Shown here: positions 44,845 to 53,961 of the stretch, one piece after another | How positions within the stretch are numbered: the stretch's first letter is position 1 | Layout: each line of letters starts with the position of its first letter | Assembly: GCA_035496935.1 (NCBI GenBank) | Contig: DATJED010000014.1 | Span: 124,001-188,000 of the forward strand | Origin: Pseudopedobacter sp035496935 | GTDB taxonomy: Bacteria > Bacteroidota > Bacteroidia > Sphingobacteriales > Sphingobacteriaceae | Length of the DNA stretch: 64,000 bases | Direction of reading: 5' to 3' | Notes under the pieces: model-generated | Databases searched by the model: none | What the model was told of the DNA's origin: nothing | What the model saw: only the letters and a program-made list of their open reading frames with translations | Program-made: the position numbers and the translations under genes

Positions 44845-47565
44845 ATGAAATTAATTTATTTATCTTTTTTCTTTCTCTGTTGTACAACTTCCGCGTTTAC
44901 ACAGGAGGGTTACCTAAGTTTAAGATCATCGGCTAACTCTATTTTTTTAAGCTCTAAAACCGGCTCACAAAAGGGCTATAATTGGAAATTTAAAAAAGTA
45001 AGCGAAATAAAAACTAAACCAGAAATATTGTCTTCTGCGGCTTATGCAGCAAAAGACTGGATGCCTGCAACAGTACCGGGTACGGTGTTAAACAGCCTTG
45101 TTGAAAATAAATTATATCCCGAACCGTATTTCGGAGATAACAATAGAAAAGAACGTGGCCTTATACCAGATATCCACGATGCAGGTATAGATTTTTACCA
45201 TTATTGGTTCAGGACAGAATTCGACATCCCGAAGGATTTTGATAATAAAAAGATATGGTTAAAATTTAACGGCATCAACTACAGATGCGAAATATGGCTA
45301 AACGGTAAAAACATTGGCCAAATGGCAGGCATGTTCAACGCCCAGCAGTTTGATATTACCAAAATTGCCAATCGTAAAGGCAAAAACATCTTGGCTGTAA
45401 AAGTAAAGCCTGTGGATGTCCCAGGATCAAGCAACCGTTCTGAAAATGTTAGAGTTGGTGCGGTTGGAGAGAACAAAAATGGGGGAAATGGAGAAATAGG
45501 TAAAAATGTAAGCATGCTCATGTCAGTGGGTTGGGATTTTACAGCTCCTGATGGCATTAGAGACAGAAACACAGGCATCTGGCGAGAGGTAGAACTTTTT
45601 GCTACGGGCCCAGTTCAGATTGAAGATGTTTTTGTGATTTCAAAACTTCCGTTGCCAGATACGACATCATCAAAAGAAACCATAAGACTGGATCTTTTTA
45701 ATAGCTCTGATCAGGAACAAACCGGAATCCTTTCTGGCTCAATTGTAGAAGCTGATGTCAGCATTAGCAAAAAGATTACGCTCAAGGCTGGAGAAAGGAA
45801 AACAATTACGCTTACGCCAACAGAGTTTAAACAGCTTAACATTAAAAACCCTAAACTATGGTGGCCACTAAATAAAGGAAACCAACATTTATACAATCTG
45901 GATTTAAAGTTTACCATAGCAAAAACCACCAGTAGCCATAGCTCCACTCGTTTCGGTATTCGTGAAATCAGTACTGATCAGAAAACGCCAGACAAGTCTA
46001 GAAGATTCTTGGTAAACGGCCACCCAGTTTTTATTCGTGGGTCTAATTGGGTGCCAGAAGCAATGCTCAGAAACAACACTGAGCGCACTTATGCTGAGTT
46101 AAGGTATACAAAACAAGCAGGAATTAATTTTTTAAGGTTATGGGGTGGCGGTATTGCAGAGTCGGATTATTTTTATCAGTTATGCGATGAATTTGGAATA
46201 ATGGTTTGGAGTGAATTTTGGATTACTGGCGACACCCGTTTCCCTACCGACACCGCATTATATTTCCAAAACATGACCAATACGATTAAGCGAATTAGAA
46301 ACCATGCTTCTTCTGCTTATTATGTTTCTGCAAATGAATCAACAGAAATAAAAGGAGCGGGCGAACTAATACACAATCTTGATCCTACAAAAGGCTACCA
46401 GCCACAATCCGAATGTTGTGGAATCCACGATGGCAGTCCTTACAAATATGAAAACCCGATGCAGTATTTTGAAAATACGGCCTCACGAAGAGGAAGCCGT
46501 GTAGATGGTTTTAACCCAGAGTACGGAACGCCTATACTGCCCATTTTGTCATCTTTAAAAGAAATGATACCCGCCAAAGATCTTTGGCCGATCAACAAAT
46601 CTGTTTGGGATTACATGGATGGTGGGGGTTTCCATCAAATGACTACAAAATACAATGAAGCAGTAGAACAATTTGGATTATCTGAATCTATTGAGGACTA
46701 TGCTAAAAAGGCACAAGTAGTTGGAGCTATGAATTTCAGGTCTATTTGGGAAGTATGGAATTACAATAAATTCGGCTATGGCGATCGTTTTGCCTCTGGC
46801 TTACTTTTTTGGTACCACAACAGCCCGCTTCCGCAAACTTCCGCAAGATTTTACGATTGGTCTTTAGAGCCTACCGCTGGCCTTTATTATTCGCAAAATG
46901 GTTTAGCGCCACTGCATCCCCAGTTTGATTATCTTAAAAACACCGTTTCGGTTTACAATGATTACAGACAGGCATTTAAAGGATACACGCTGAGAGCTAC
47001 CGTTTATGATATGGATAGCAGAGAGGTTTTAACGTTGAACAAAGAAATTGATATTCCAGCCGATGGTTTGGTTAAGGATGTGTTTAAAATCGACTTCCCT
47101 GAAGGCATTACCCAGGTACATTTTATTAAACTTTTGTTGTTAGACGGCACTGGAAAGCTGGTGGCAGATGCGTTTTACTGGCGCTCGAACGATAAGTACG
47201 ATGGCGCTTGGACAATGACCGGACCCGCAGTCTCTGGCTTTCAGGAAATCAATAAATTGAAAAAAACGACTTTGGATGCCCAAGCCACCATAACCAATTT
47301 TGACGATAAAGTAATTATAAAAACCACTGTAAAAAATTCAGGCAACGGAATTTCATTTTTTACACAATACAGGTTAGTTGGCGAAGATGGCAGAAGCATT
47401 AAACCCGCTTTTTATAGCGATAACTTTTTAAATCTTTTACCAGCTGAGCAAAAAACTATAGAGATTGAGCTTCCAAAAAAGCTACTTAAAGGGACTAAAG
47501 TTAGGTTATTCATCGGGAGTTTTAATGCCCCTGATAAAGAGATAATATTACAAAACAAACCGTAG
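44845..47565 (+). CDS. GH2-family exo-beta-mannosidase/glucosaminidase-like enzyme
   Basis: Retaining glycosidase nearest to the branch of GH2 with exo-beta-glucosaminidases and plant endo-beta-mannosidases, rather than beta-galactosidases. The 906 residues have a signal peptide (1-19), an N-terminal jelly roll (about 50-250: ATVPGTVLNSLVE, WLKFNGINYRCEIWLNGKNIG), an Ig-like domain, and the barrel (about 365-690) with FIRGSNWVPEAML, INFLRLWGGGIAESDYFYQLCDEFGI, acid/base Glu498 (SANESTEI) and likely nucleophile Glu559 (FNPEYGTP), then C-terminal Ig domains. The exact sugar (Man, GlcN or another) cannot be called. Mid-operon, 35 bp before the SGNH gene's first possible start. Confidence 0.88.
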   Translation: MKLIYLSFFFLCCTTSAFTQEGYLSLRSSANSIFLSSKTGSQKGYNWKFKKVSEIKTKPEILSSAAYAAKDWMPATVPGTVLNSLVENKLYPEPYFGDNNRKERGLIPDIHDAGIDFYHYWFRTEFDIPKDFDNKKIWLKFNGINYRCEIWLNGKNIGQMAGMFNAQQFDITKIANRKGKNILAVKVKPVDVPGSSNRSENVRVGAVGENKNGGNGEIGKNVSMLMSVGWDFTAPDGIRDRNTGIWREVELFATGPVQIEDVFVISKLPLPDTTSSKETIRLDLFNSSDQEQTGILSGSIVEADVSISKKITLKAGERKTITLTPTEFKQLNIKNPKLWWPLNKGNQHLYNLDLKFTIAKTTSSHSSTRFGIREISTDQKTPDKSRRFLVNGHPVFIRGSNWVPEAMLRNNTERTYAELRYTKQAGINFLRLWGGGIAESDYFYQLCDEFGIMVWSEFWITGDTRFPTDTALYFQNMTNTIKRIRNHASSAYYVSANESTEIKGAGELIHNLDPTKGYQPQSECCGIHDGSPYKYENPMQYFENTASRRGSRVDGFNPEYGTPILPILSSLKEMIPAKDLWPINKSVWDYMDGGGFHQMTTKYNEAVEQFGLSESIEDYAKKAQVVGAMNFRSIWEVWNYNKFGYGDRFASGLLFWYHNSPLPQTSARFYDWSLEPTAGLYYSQNGLAPLHPQFDYLKNTVSVYNDYRQAFKGYTLRATVYDMDSREVLTLNKEIDIPADGLVKDVFKIDFPEGITQVHFIKLLLLDGTGKLVADAFYWRSNDKYDGAWTMTGPAVSGFQEINKLKKTTLDAQATITNFDDKVIIKTTVKNSGNGISFFTQYRLVGEDGRSIKPAFYSDNFLNLLPAEQKTIEIELPKKLLKGTKVRLFIGSFNAPDKEIILQNKP

Positions 47566-47621
47566 TAAGTTTAAAGCTTTTACATCAAAACGATATTTTA
47601 GTGAAATCAAATAAAGACTTA

Positions 47622-48386
47622 ATGCCGTTACTGAATAAAAGAAGAGAATTTTTGAAACGAAGCTTTCTCGCATCCGCAGTTATACTTAGCTCAAGGGATT
47701 TGTTTGCTAGCTTGCCGGCAGATAGTTCATCCCAACATACGGACGGCGAAACGGTGAAAGTTTTCAATGCGGGTGTAGGAGGAAATAACACTTTGGATCT
47801 TCTTGCTCGGATACAAAAAGATTGCTTACTGTTAAAACCAGAATTAACTATTCTTATGGTGGGTACAAACGACATGAATAGCGTAAAATACATTCCGTTA
47901 AACGAGTACGAGAAGAATTTAAATACGCTGGCAAAAATGATTATCCGCCAAGGAAGCAAACTGTTAATGATGACTATCCTACCTACCTATGAACCAGATT
48001 TACTAACCCGGCATCCCGCTTCTTTTTATGAACCAGAAGGAGTTGCCGGCCGAAGAAAACAGGTAAACGATGTAATTAAGCATGTGGCAAAACAACATAA
48101 GGCAGAGCTTTTGGATTTAGGACACCGTTTTGAAGCCATTGGTAAAATCGGCCCGGACAAAGATTCGCTGATCCAAAACCAGGCCAACAGTAATAAAAGA
48201 GATGGCATCCATCCAACGCCATACGGTTATCGTTTCATCGGACTGGCTGTATACGACTACATTACTGCTCATAAACTTCCGCTATCCAAAATCGTTTGCT
48301 TTGGCGATAGTATTACAAAAGGCGACGGCAGTATTGACCGTAACAGCTATCCTGCGTATCTGAAAAAATTATTATCCCCATCATAA
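47622..48386 (+). CDS. SGNH/GDSL hydrolase with circularly permuted motif order, probably Tat-exported esterase
   Basis: Probable carbohydrate O-acetyl esterase. Start chosen at ATG 47622 (MPLLNKRREFLKRSF..., a twin-arginine-like signal); GTG 47601 is possible. Counting from 47622: FNAGVGGNNT (block II, about 48-57), MVGTNDM (block III, Asn83), DGIHPT (block V, Asp194/His197), and only then, near the C-terminus, VCFGDSITKGDG (block I, Ser230) with NSYPAYLKKLL. Ordinary SGNH enzymes have block I first. Here everything is present but the first segment is moved to the end. The region upstream encodes GH2 in another frame, so no hidden N-terminal GDS exists. Gap to the next gene is 7 bp. Confidence 0.88.
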   Translation: MPLLNKRREFLKRSFLASAVILSSRDLFASLPADSSSQHTDGETVKVFNAGVGGNNTLDLLARIQKDCLLLKPELTILMVGTNDMNSVKYIPLNEYEKNLNTLAKMIIRQGSKLLMMTILPTYEPDLLTRHPASFYEPEGVAGRRKQVNDVIKHVAKQHKAELLDLGHRFEAIGKIGPDKDSLIQNQANSNKRDGIHPTPYGYRFIGLAVYDYITAHKLPLSKIVCFGDSITKGDGSIDRNSYPAYLKKLLSPS

Positions 48387-48393
48387 AGAAATT

Positions 48394-50043
48394 ATGAAGA
48401 AGTTATTCACATTATTGCTAACCACATTAATACTATTCGTTGTTAAGACCAAAGCACAAATAACCGACCTATATAACGCCGATATCATTGTTTATGGTGG
48501 TACCTCAGCGGCAGTTACAGCTGCGGTGCAAGCTACTAAGCTTGGCAAAAAAGTTATTGTAGTTTCTCCTGATATACATCTTGGCGGGCTTTCTTCTGGT
48601 GGTTTGGGGTTTACAGATACCGGAAATAAAGAAGTAATAGGTGGCTTGGCTCGGGAATTTTATCACAGAGTTTATATGCATTACCAAACGGATACTGCTT
48701 GGCAATGGCAAAAACACACAGAATATGGCAACAAAGGGCAAGGTACGCCTGCAATAGATGGCAATAACAGAACAATGTGGGTTTTTGAACCCCACGTTGC
48801 AGAAGGCATTATGGAAGATTTTATTAAAGAAAACCATATTAAAGTATACAGAAACGAATGGCTTGATCGTAAAAAAGGTGTGAAAATGAAATCTGGGAAA
48901 ATTCACAGTATCTCTACCTTAAGCGGGAAAATTTTTAAAGGTAAAGTGTTTATTGACGCTACTTATGAAGGAGACTTAATGGCGGCCGCCGGAGTAAGTT
49001 ACCATGTAGGCCGTGAGTCCAACGCAAAATACGGAGAACAGTGGAATGGCGTCCAGACTGGCGTGTTTCAGCATGGCCATCATTTTGCCACCCCGATAGA
49101 TCCCTATATTACTCCAGGCGAGAAAAGTAGCGGTTTGCTAACAGGCGTTTCGGCACTTCAGCCCGGAGAAAAAGGTGCGGGAGACAATAAACTACAAGCC
49201 TATTGCTTCCGGATGTGCTTGTCTAATCATCCTGATAATAAAATCACGTTCCCTAAACCGGATCATTATAATCCTAAAAATTATGAATTGCTTGCCCGGC
49301 TTTTTGCCAGTGGCTGGAAAGAAGTTTTTAATAAGTTTGATGCATTACCAAATCGAAAAACAGACACTAACAATCATGGTCCTTTCAGCACAGACTTTAT
49401 TGGGATGAATTATGCTTACCCAGAAGCATCATACGCAGAACGCAAGGCAATCATAAAACAGCATGAGGATTACCAAAAAGGTTTAATGTACTTTATGGCC
49501 AATGATACAAAAGTACCCGAAAGCATCCGTAAACAAATGAATAACTGGGGTTTAGCAAAGGATGAATTTAAAGATAACGGCGGTTGGCCACATCAGATTT
49601 ATGTAAGAGAGGCCAGACGAATGGTTAGCGACTATGTAATGACCGAAAATGAGGTATTAGGTAAAAAGCAAGTAAAGAATTCTGTGGGAATGGGCTCTTA
49701 TGCACTGGACTCTCACAATACACAACGCTATATAACAGCAGAGGGATTTGTTCAAAATGAGGGCGATATTGGTGTAAAAGCACCTAAGCCCTACGGCATT
49801 TCTTATAACGCTATTGTGCCTAAAAGCGCAGAATGCACCAACTTACTGGTACCTATCTGTATTTCAAGCTCGCACACTGCTTACGGTTCTGTGCGGATGG
49901 AACCAGTTTTTATGATTCTTGGCGAATCTGCCGCTACAGCTGCTGTTTTAGCCATAAAGCAAGGAACTACAGTACAAAACGTTAATTACGATGCGTTGCG
50001 GAATTTATTACTAAAACAGAAACAGCGTCTAACCATAGATTAA
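48394..50043 (+). CDS. FAD-dependent oxidoreductase, exported (FAD_oxidored type)
   Basis: Flavoprotein of the PF12831 type found in many Bacteroidota glycan loci. The 549 residues have a signal peptide (1-21, VKTKAQ) and then the dinucleotide fold ADIIVYGGTSAAVTAAVQAT (29-48) with KKVIVVSPDIHLGG. GGLGFTDTGN, FIDATYEGDLMAAAGV and, near the C-terminus, CISSSHTAYGSVRMEPVFMILGESAATAA complete the FAD site. Substrate unknown; oxidation of a sugar hydroxyl or release of a uronate-like group is plausible in context. Directly follows the SGNH gene. Confidence 0.88.
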   Translation: MKKLFTLLLTTLILFVVKTKAQITDLYNADIIVYGGTSAAVTAAVQATKLGKKVIVVSPDIHLGGLSSGGLGFTDTGNKEVIGGLAREFYHRVYMHYQTDTAWQWQKHTEYGNKGQGTPAIDGNNRTMWVFEPHVAEGIMEDFIKENHIKVYRNEWLDRKKGVKMKSGKIHSISTLSGKIFKGKVFIDATYEGDLMAAAGVSYHVGRESNAKYGEQWNGVQTGVFQHGHHFATPIDPYITPGEKSSGLLTGVSALQPGEKGAGDNKLQAYCFRMCLSNHPDNKITFPKPDHYNPKNYELLARLFASGWKEVFNKFDALPNRKTDTNNHGPFSTDFIGMNYAYPEASYAERKAIIKQHEDYQKGLMYFMANDTKVPESIRKQMNNWGLAKDEFKDNGGWPHQIYVREARRMVSDYVMTENEVLGKKQVKNSVGMGSYALDSHNTQRYITAEGFVQNEGDIGVKAPKPYGISYNAIVPKSAECTNLLVPICISSSHTAYGSVRMEPVFMILGESAATAAVLAIKQGTTVQNVNYDALRNLLLKQKQRLTID

Positions 50044-50090
50044 TAATGTTATATCCATAAAAAGTAAAACAATTCGAGCACAAAAAATGT

Positions 50091-50115
50091 TTAAATGCTT
50101 ATCTTATGCATTTAA
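50091..50115 (+). other. Hairpin in the 138-bp gap before the DUF1080 gene
   Basis: Perfect 8-bp arms TTAAATGC (50091-50098) and GCATTTAA (50108-50115). This is the largest gap in the operon, so it could be an mRNA processing point or an internal promoter region. Confidence 0.3.
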
Positions 50116-50181
50116 TATCCCATTATATTGAATATTACAAATCTTAACGCTAAAAATCAAAAAAACCAATAAATATAAACA

Positions 50182-51543
50182 ATGAAGAATTACCTCATCT
50201 TACTATTGTGCGCTTTATGCGTATCAAGTTGTTCAGCACAAAAGAAAACTCAGGCCGGTTGGGTCTCGCTATTTAATGGCAAAAATTTGGATGGCTGGAA
50301 ACAATTAAACGGAAAAGCGGAATACAAAGTCAGCAATGGCGAAATTGTTGGAACTACAAAAGCAGGTGAACCAAATTCGTTCTTAGCTACCGAAAAAGAA
50401 TACGGCGATTTTATTTTGGAGCTCGAATTACTTGTGGATCCAAGCATGAACTCAGGCATCCAATTCAGGAGCGAAAGCACAGCAGATTACAACAACGGTA
50501 GGGTGCATGGCTACCAAATGGAGGTAGATCCATCTACCAGAGCTTGGAGCGGCGGAATTTACGACGAAGCCCGCAGGGGTTGGTTATATACTTTAGAGCT
50601 GAACCCGAAGGCAAAAACCGCTTTCAAAAACGGCGCTTGGAACAAATACCGGATTGAAGCTATTGGAAATACCATCCGTACGTGGGTAAATGGTGTCCCT
50701 ACAGCCAACGTGGTGGATAACCTAACTCCAAAAGGTTTTATTGCATTACAGGTTCATGCAATAGGAAAAGATGGTAAAGCAGGTACAGAAATCAGATGGC
50801 GAAACATCAAAATCCAGACAGACAATTTAAAACCAAGCCCTCCAGATCACATTGAAGTGGTAAATTTAGTTCCTAACGACCTATCAGCACAGGAAAAATA
50901 TAACGGTTATTCTTTGTTGTTTGATGGAAAAAGTACTGACCAATGGAGAGGCGCTTATAAAGAAAATTTCCCAACCAAAGGCTGGAATGTTAAAGATGGC
51001 GTTCTATCGGTACAAAAAGCAGACGGTTCAGAATCTACAAACGGTGGCGATATTGTTACTAAAAAACAATACGGTGCGTTCGAGCTGAAATTTGATTTTA
51101 AACTAACGGAAGGCGCAAACAGCGGTGTAAAATATTTTGTTACAGAATCTGAAGGGAATAAAGGCTCTGCCATAGGCCTTGAATATCAGATTTTAGATGA
51201 TGTTAGGCATCCCGACGCAAAACTCGGCAGAGATGGCAACAGAACGTTAGGCTCATTGTATGACTTAATTACTTCACAAAAAATACCTGCCTCACAAAAG
51301 AAAATAGGCGAATGGAACCAGGGAATTATCAGAGTTTATCCGAATAACAACGTTGAATACTGGTTAAATGGCTATAAAATTCTAGAATATACCCGTGGCT
51401 CAAAGCAGTTCTCAGATTTAGTTGCTATCAGTAAATACAAAAACTGGAAAAATTTTGGAATGGCACCAAAAGGTCATATTCTTTTACAGGATCACGGCGA
51501 CAACGTATCGTTCCGTAGCATAAAAATTAAAGAATTGAATTAA
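50182..51543 (+). CDS. Lipoprotein with two DUF1080 (3-keto-disaccharide hydrolase) domains
   Basis: PF06439 domains are concanavalin-like jelly rolls; members cleave glycosides that have been oxidised to 3-keto sugars. The 453 residues have a lipobox (CVSSC, Cys17), DUF1080-I about 26-215 (GWVSLFNGKNLDGWK, DFILELELLVDPSMNSGIQFRS) and DUF1080-II about 232-452 (YSLLFDGKSTDQWRG, FELKFDFKLTEGANSGVKYFV, GHILLQDHGDNVSFRSIKIKEL). Both halves keep the motif NSGIQFR or NSGVKYF. It stands between the FAD enzyme and two Gfo/Idh genes, which could make the 3-keto substrates, so a role in oxidative glycan cleavage is likely. Confidence 0.9.
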   Translation: MKNYLILLLCALCVSSCSAQKKTQAGWVSLFNGKNLDGWKQLNGKAEYKVSNGEIVGTTKAGEPNSFLATEKEYGDFILELELLVDPSMNSGIQFRSESTADYNNGRVHGYQMEVDPSTRAWSGGIYDEARRGWLYTLELNPKAKTAFKNGAWNKYRIEAIGNTIRTWVNGVPTANVVDNLTPKGFIALQVHAIGKDGKAGTEIRWRNIKIQTDNLKPSPPDHIEVVNLVPNDLSAQEKYNGYSLLFDGKSTDQWRGAYKENFPTKGWNVKDGVLSVQKADGSESTNGGDIVTKKQYGAFELKFDFKLTEGANSGVKYFVTESEGNKGSAIGLEYQILDDVRHPDAKLGRDGNRTLGSLYDLITSQKIPASQKKIGEWNQGIIRVYPNNNVEYWLNGYKILEYTRGSKQFSDLVAISKYKNWKNFGMAPKGHILLQDHGDNVSFRSIKIKELN

Positions 51544-51558
51544 AATCAAAGGAAAAAC

Positions 51559-52914
51559 ATGGATAACTCAAGGAGAAAATTTATAAAAAATTCGGCTATA
51601 GCAGCGGCAGGTACCTACATGGGTACAATGGGATTCAGCGCAAAAAGCTACGGAAATATTATAGGTGCAAATGACCGCGTACGTGTAGGCGTAGTTGGTT
51701 TCTCGGACAGGTTTAAATCTGCACTACTGCCCAGCTTTTTGAAAAGCAATAAGGAACTGAACTTTGATATTGTTGGTGTTTCTGACATCTGGAACTACCG
51801 CAGAGCGCTTGGCGTGAACCATCTTAAAGAAAAATTTGGACATGATATAAAAGCCTGCAGAAATAACGACGAGCTGTATGCCATGAAAGATTTGGATGCA
51901 GTTATTGTAAGCACAGCAGATTTTCAACACGCCTTACACGCTATCGAAGCGGTAAATGCGGGTTGCGATGTTTATTGCGAAAAGCCTTTTGCTGAAACCA
52001 TGGCTGATAACCGGGCGGCACTTAAAGCAGTAAAGGCATCTAAACAAATTGTGCAGATAGGATCGCAAAGACGGAGCGGAAAGAATTATGTAGCTGCGGC
52101 CGATTTTATCAAACAAGGCAAATTTGGAGATATTACCATGGTAGAATTAAGCTGGAACGTTAACCAGCCCGGCCGGTGGAGAAGACCGGATTTAGTTGAT
52201 ATGATAAAAGAGCAGGACACCGACTGGAAACGCTTTTTAATGAACCGTCCGTTTGAAGCATGGGATCCTAGAAAATATCTGGAATACAGATTATTTTGGC
52301 CTTACTCATCTGGGATGCCTGGACAGTGGATGAGCCACCAAATTGATACGGTGCATTGGTTCACAGGGCTAAAACATCCGCGTAGCGTTGTTGCCAATGG
52401 TGGAATTTATAAATGGAAAGACGGACGTAGAAACTGGGATACCACCACCGCGGTTTTTGATTACGGCCCCACTGATAATAAAGACAAAGGCTTTCAAGTG
52501 GTGTTTACATCACGAATGCACAACGGAGACGAAAGGCCGGCCGAAATATACTACTCCAACGGTGGCAAACTGGATTTAATTACCAATACTGTTTCGCCAG
52601 AAGGCGGGCTGACTAAAAGACACGCCGAAGCCATGGGAATGGAAGAAAACTTGCTTCCAAACATTAAATTGGCAGAATTGGTAAAAGTAGATGCTGCCGC
52701 AGATGCTGGCGCCGATGATTTAGTGAGCAACCATATGCGTAACTGGATGGAGTGTATACGAAGCAGAAAAGAAACAAACGCACCCGTTGAAGCCGGTTAT
52801 TACCACTCAATTGCCAACATTATGACCAATGCTTCTGTAAGAACAGGATACAAAGCAACATTTGACGAAGCTACGCAAGAAGTGATGGTAAACGGAAAAG
52901 CATTTAAATATTAA
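51559..52914 (+). CDS. Exported Gfo/Idh/MocA-family oxidoreductase (first copy)
   Basis: NAD(P)-dependent sugar oxidoreductase with a twin-arginine signal (NSRRKFIKNSAIAAAGTYMG), so folded with cofactor before export to the periplasm. The 451 residues comprise a Rossmann domain about 38-165 and a C-terminal alpha/beta domain. The nucleotide loop reads VGVVGFSDRFKSA, departing from GxGxxG, which may alter cofactor binding. The family EKP motif is present as CEKPFAE (Lys about 136). 15 bp after the DUF1080 gene and only 1 bp before ApbE. Probable role: sugar C3 oxidation or reduction for the DUF1080 step. Confidence 0.9.
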   Translation: MDNSRRKFIKNSAIAAAGTYMGTMGFSAKSYGNIIGANDRVRVGVVGFSDRFKSALLPSFLKSNKELNFDIVGVSDIWNYRRALGVNHLKEKFGHDIKACRNNDELYAMKDLDAVIVSTADFQHALHAIEAVNAGCDVYCEKPFAETMADNRAALKAVKASKQIVQIGSQRRSGKNYVAAADFIKQGKFGDITMVELSWNVNQPGRWRRPDLVDMIKEQDTDWKRFLMNRPFEAWDPRKYLEYRLFWPYSSGMPGQWMSHQIDTVHWFTGLKHPRSVVANGGIYKWKDGRRNWDTTTAVFDYGPTDNKDKGFQVVFTSRMHNGDERPAEIYYSNGGKLDLITNTVSPEGGLTKRHAEAMGMEENLLPNIKLAELVKVDAAADAGADDLVSNHMRNWMECIRSRKETNAPVEAGYYHSIANIMTNASVRTGYKATFDEATQEVMVNGKAFKY

Positions 52915-52915
52915 A

Positions 52916-53959
52916 ATGAAGATTAACAACAAAGAAACCTCTCTGAAGATTTTCCTCGTCAGAAATTTCTTTGTTGTCCTTTGCCTTTTTGGGCTACTTT
53001 TTTGCAGTTCCTTTATAACCGATGACAGTCTAAAACATTATAGCCTTACCGGATTTGCGCAGGGCACAAGCTATCATATTAATTATTACGGCAAACAACA
53101 ATCCGTTTCAAAAATTCAGGTTGATAGCATCTTAGCTAAAATTGACAGTTCTTTATCCATTTATAAAAGCTATAGTTTGATAACTGCGTTTAACGAATCA
53201 AAAACGGGAGTGCAGATGGATTCTCATTTTGAGGATGTGATTACCAAATCATTTGAAATCTCAAAAAAAAGCAAGGGCGCATTTGATATTACGGTTTATC
53301 CGTTGGTAAATGCCTGGGGATTCGGACTGAGCAAGCCTAAAGATTTGCCGAATAGCACCCAAATCAAAGCGCTTTTAAAAGATGTTGGTTATCAGCATTT
53401 AAAAATCAAAAACAACAAATTAGTTAAAGACAGGCCCAACGTAAAAATTGATGTTAACGGAATTGCACAAGGCTATTCGGTTGATATTATTGCCGATTTT
53501 TTAGAGGCTCACCAGATTTATAACTATGTGATAGAGTTAGGCGGCGAGCTTAGGGTTAAAGGAAAAAAAACCGAAAACGAATATTTTAAAATTGGGATAG
53601 AGGCCGTTAATGACGAAGACTTTTTACCGATAAAAAAATATATCGAAATTGATGAAGGTGCTATCACCACCTCTGGCAATTACCGGAAGTTTTACCAGTC
53701 CGGAAATCAAAAAGTAAATCATTTGATTGATCCTAAAACTGGTAATTATCTACAAAATGATTTAATTAGCGTAACCGTTTATGCAAAAAATGCCATTACC
53801 GCAGACGGATACGACAACGTTTTAATGACTCTCGGTTTAAAAAAAGCCTTGCAGTTTTTGGCAAAGCACAAAGAACTATCAGCCTATTTTGTTTATACAG
53901 AAAACGGCGTCACCAAGGATACCTGCAGTGCAGGCTTTCCACAGATTAAGGAATTTTAA
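52916..53959 (+). CDS. apbE: ApbE-type FAD:protein FMN transferase
   Basis: Attaches FMN covalently to Thr/Ser of periplasmic proteins, using FAD and Mg2+. The 347 residues have an N-terminal membrane/signal segment (about 12-36), then ApbE motifs: SKGAFDITVYPLVNAWGF (about 118-135), KIDVNGIAQGYSVD, YVIELGGELRVKG, AITTSGNYRKFY, HLIDPKTGNY and the metal site TADGYDNVLMTLG (usual form ADALAT). Start is 1 bp after one Gfo/Idh gene, end 2 bp before the next. No Nqr, Rnf or FMN_bind gene is in the window, so its target must be elsewhere or an unorthodox neighbour (see the DGVTGAT site in the next gene). Confidence 0.93.
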   Translation: MKINNKETSLKIFLVRNFFVVLCLFGLLFCSSFITDDSLKHYSLTGFAQGTSYHINYYGKQQSVSKIQVDSILAKIDSSLSIYKSYSLITAFNESKTGVQMDSHFEDVITKSFEISKKSKGAFDITVYPLVNAWGFGLSKPKDLPNSTQIKALLKDVGYQHLKIKNNKLVKDRPNVKIDVNGIAQGYSVDIIADFLEAHQIYNYVIELGGELRVKGKKTENEYFKIGIEAVNDEDFLPIKKYIEIDEGAITTSGNYRKFYQSGNQKVNHLIDPKTGNYLQNDLISVTVYAKNAITADGYDNVLMTLGLKKALQFLAKHKELSAYFVYTENGVTKDTCSAGFPQIKEF

Positions 53960-53961
53960 AA

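Noticed and set aside
44845..47565. Calling the GH2 gene beta-galactosidase
   Set aside because: The motif pattern (SANES, FNPEYG and the RLWGGGIAESDYFYQLCDE block) is that of the mannosidase/glucosaminidase branch.
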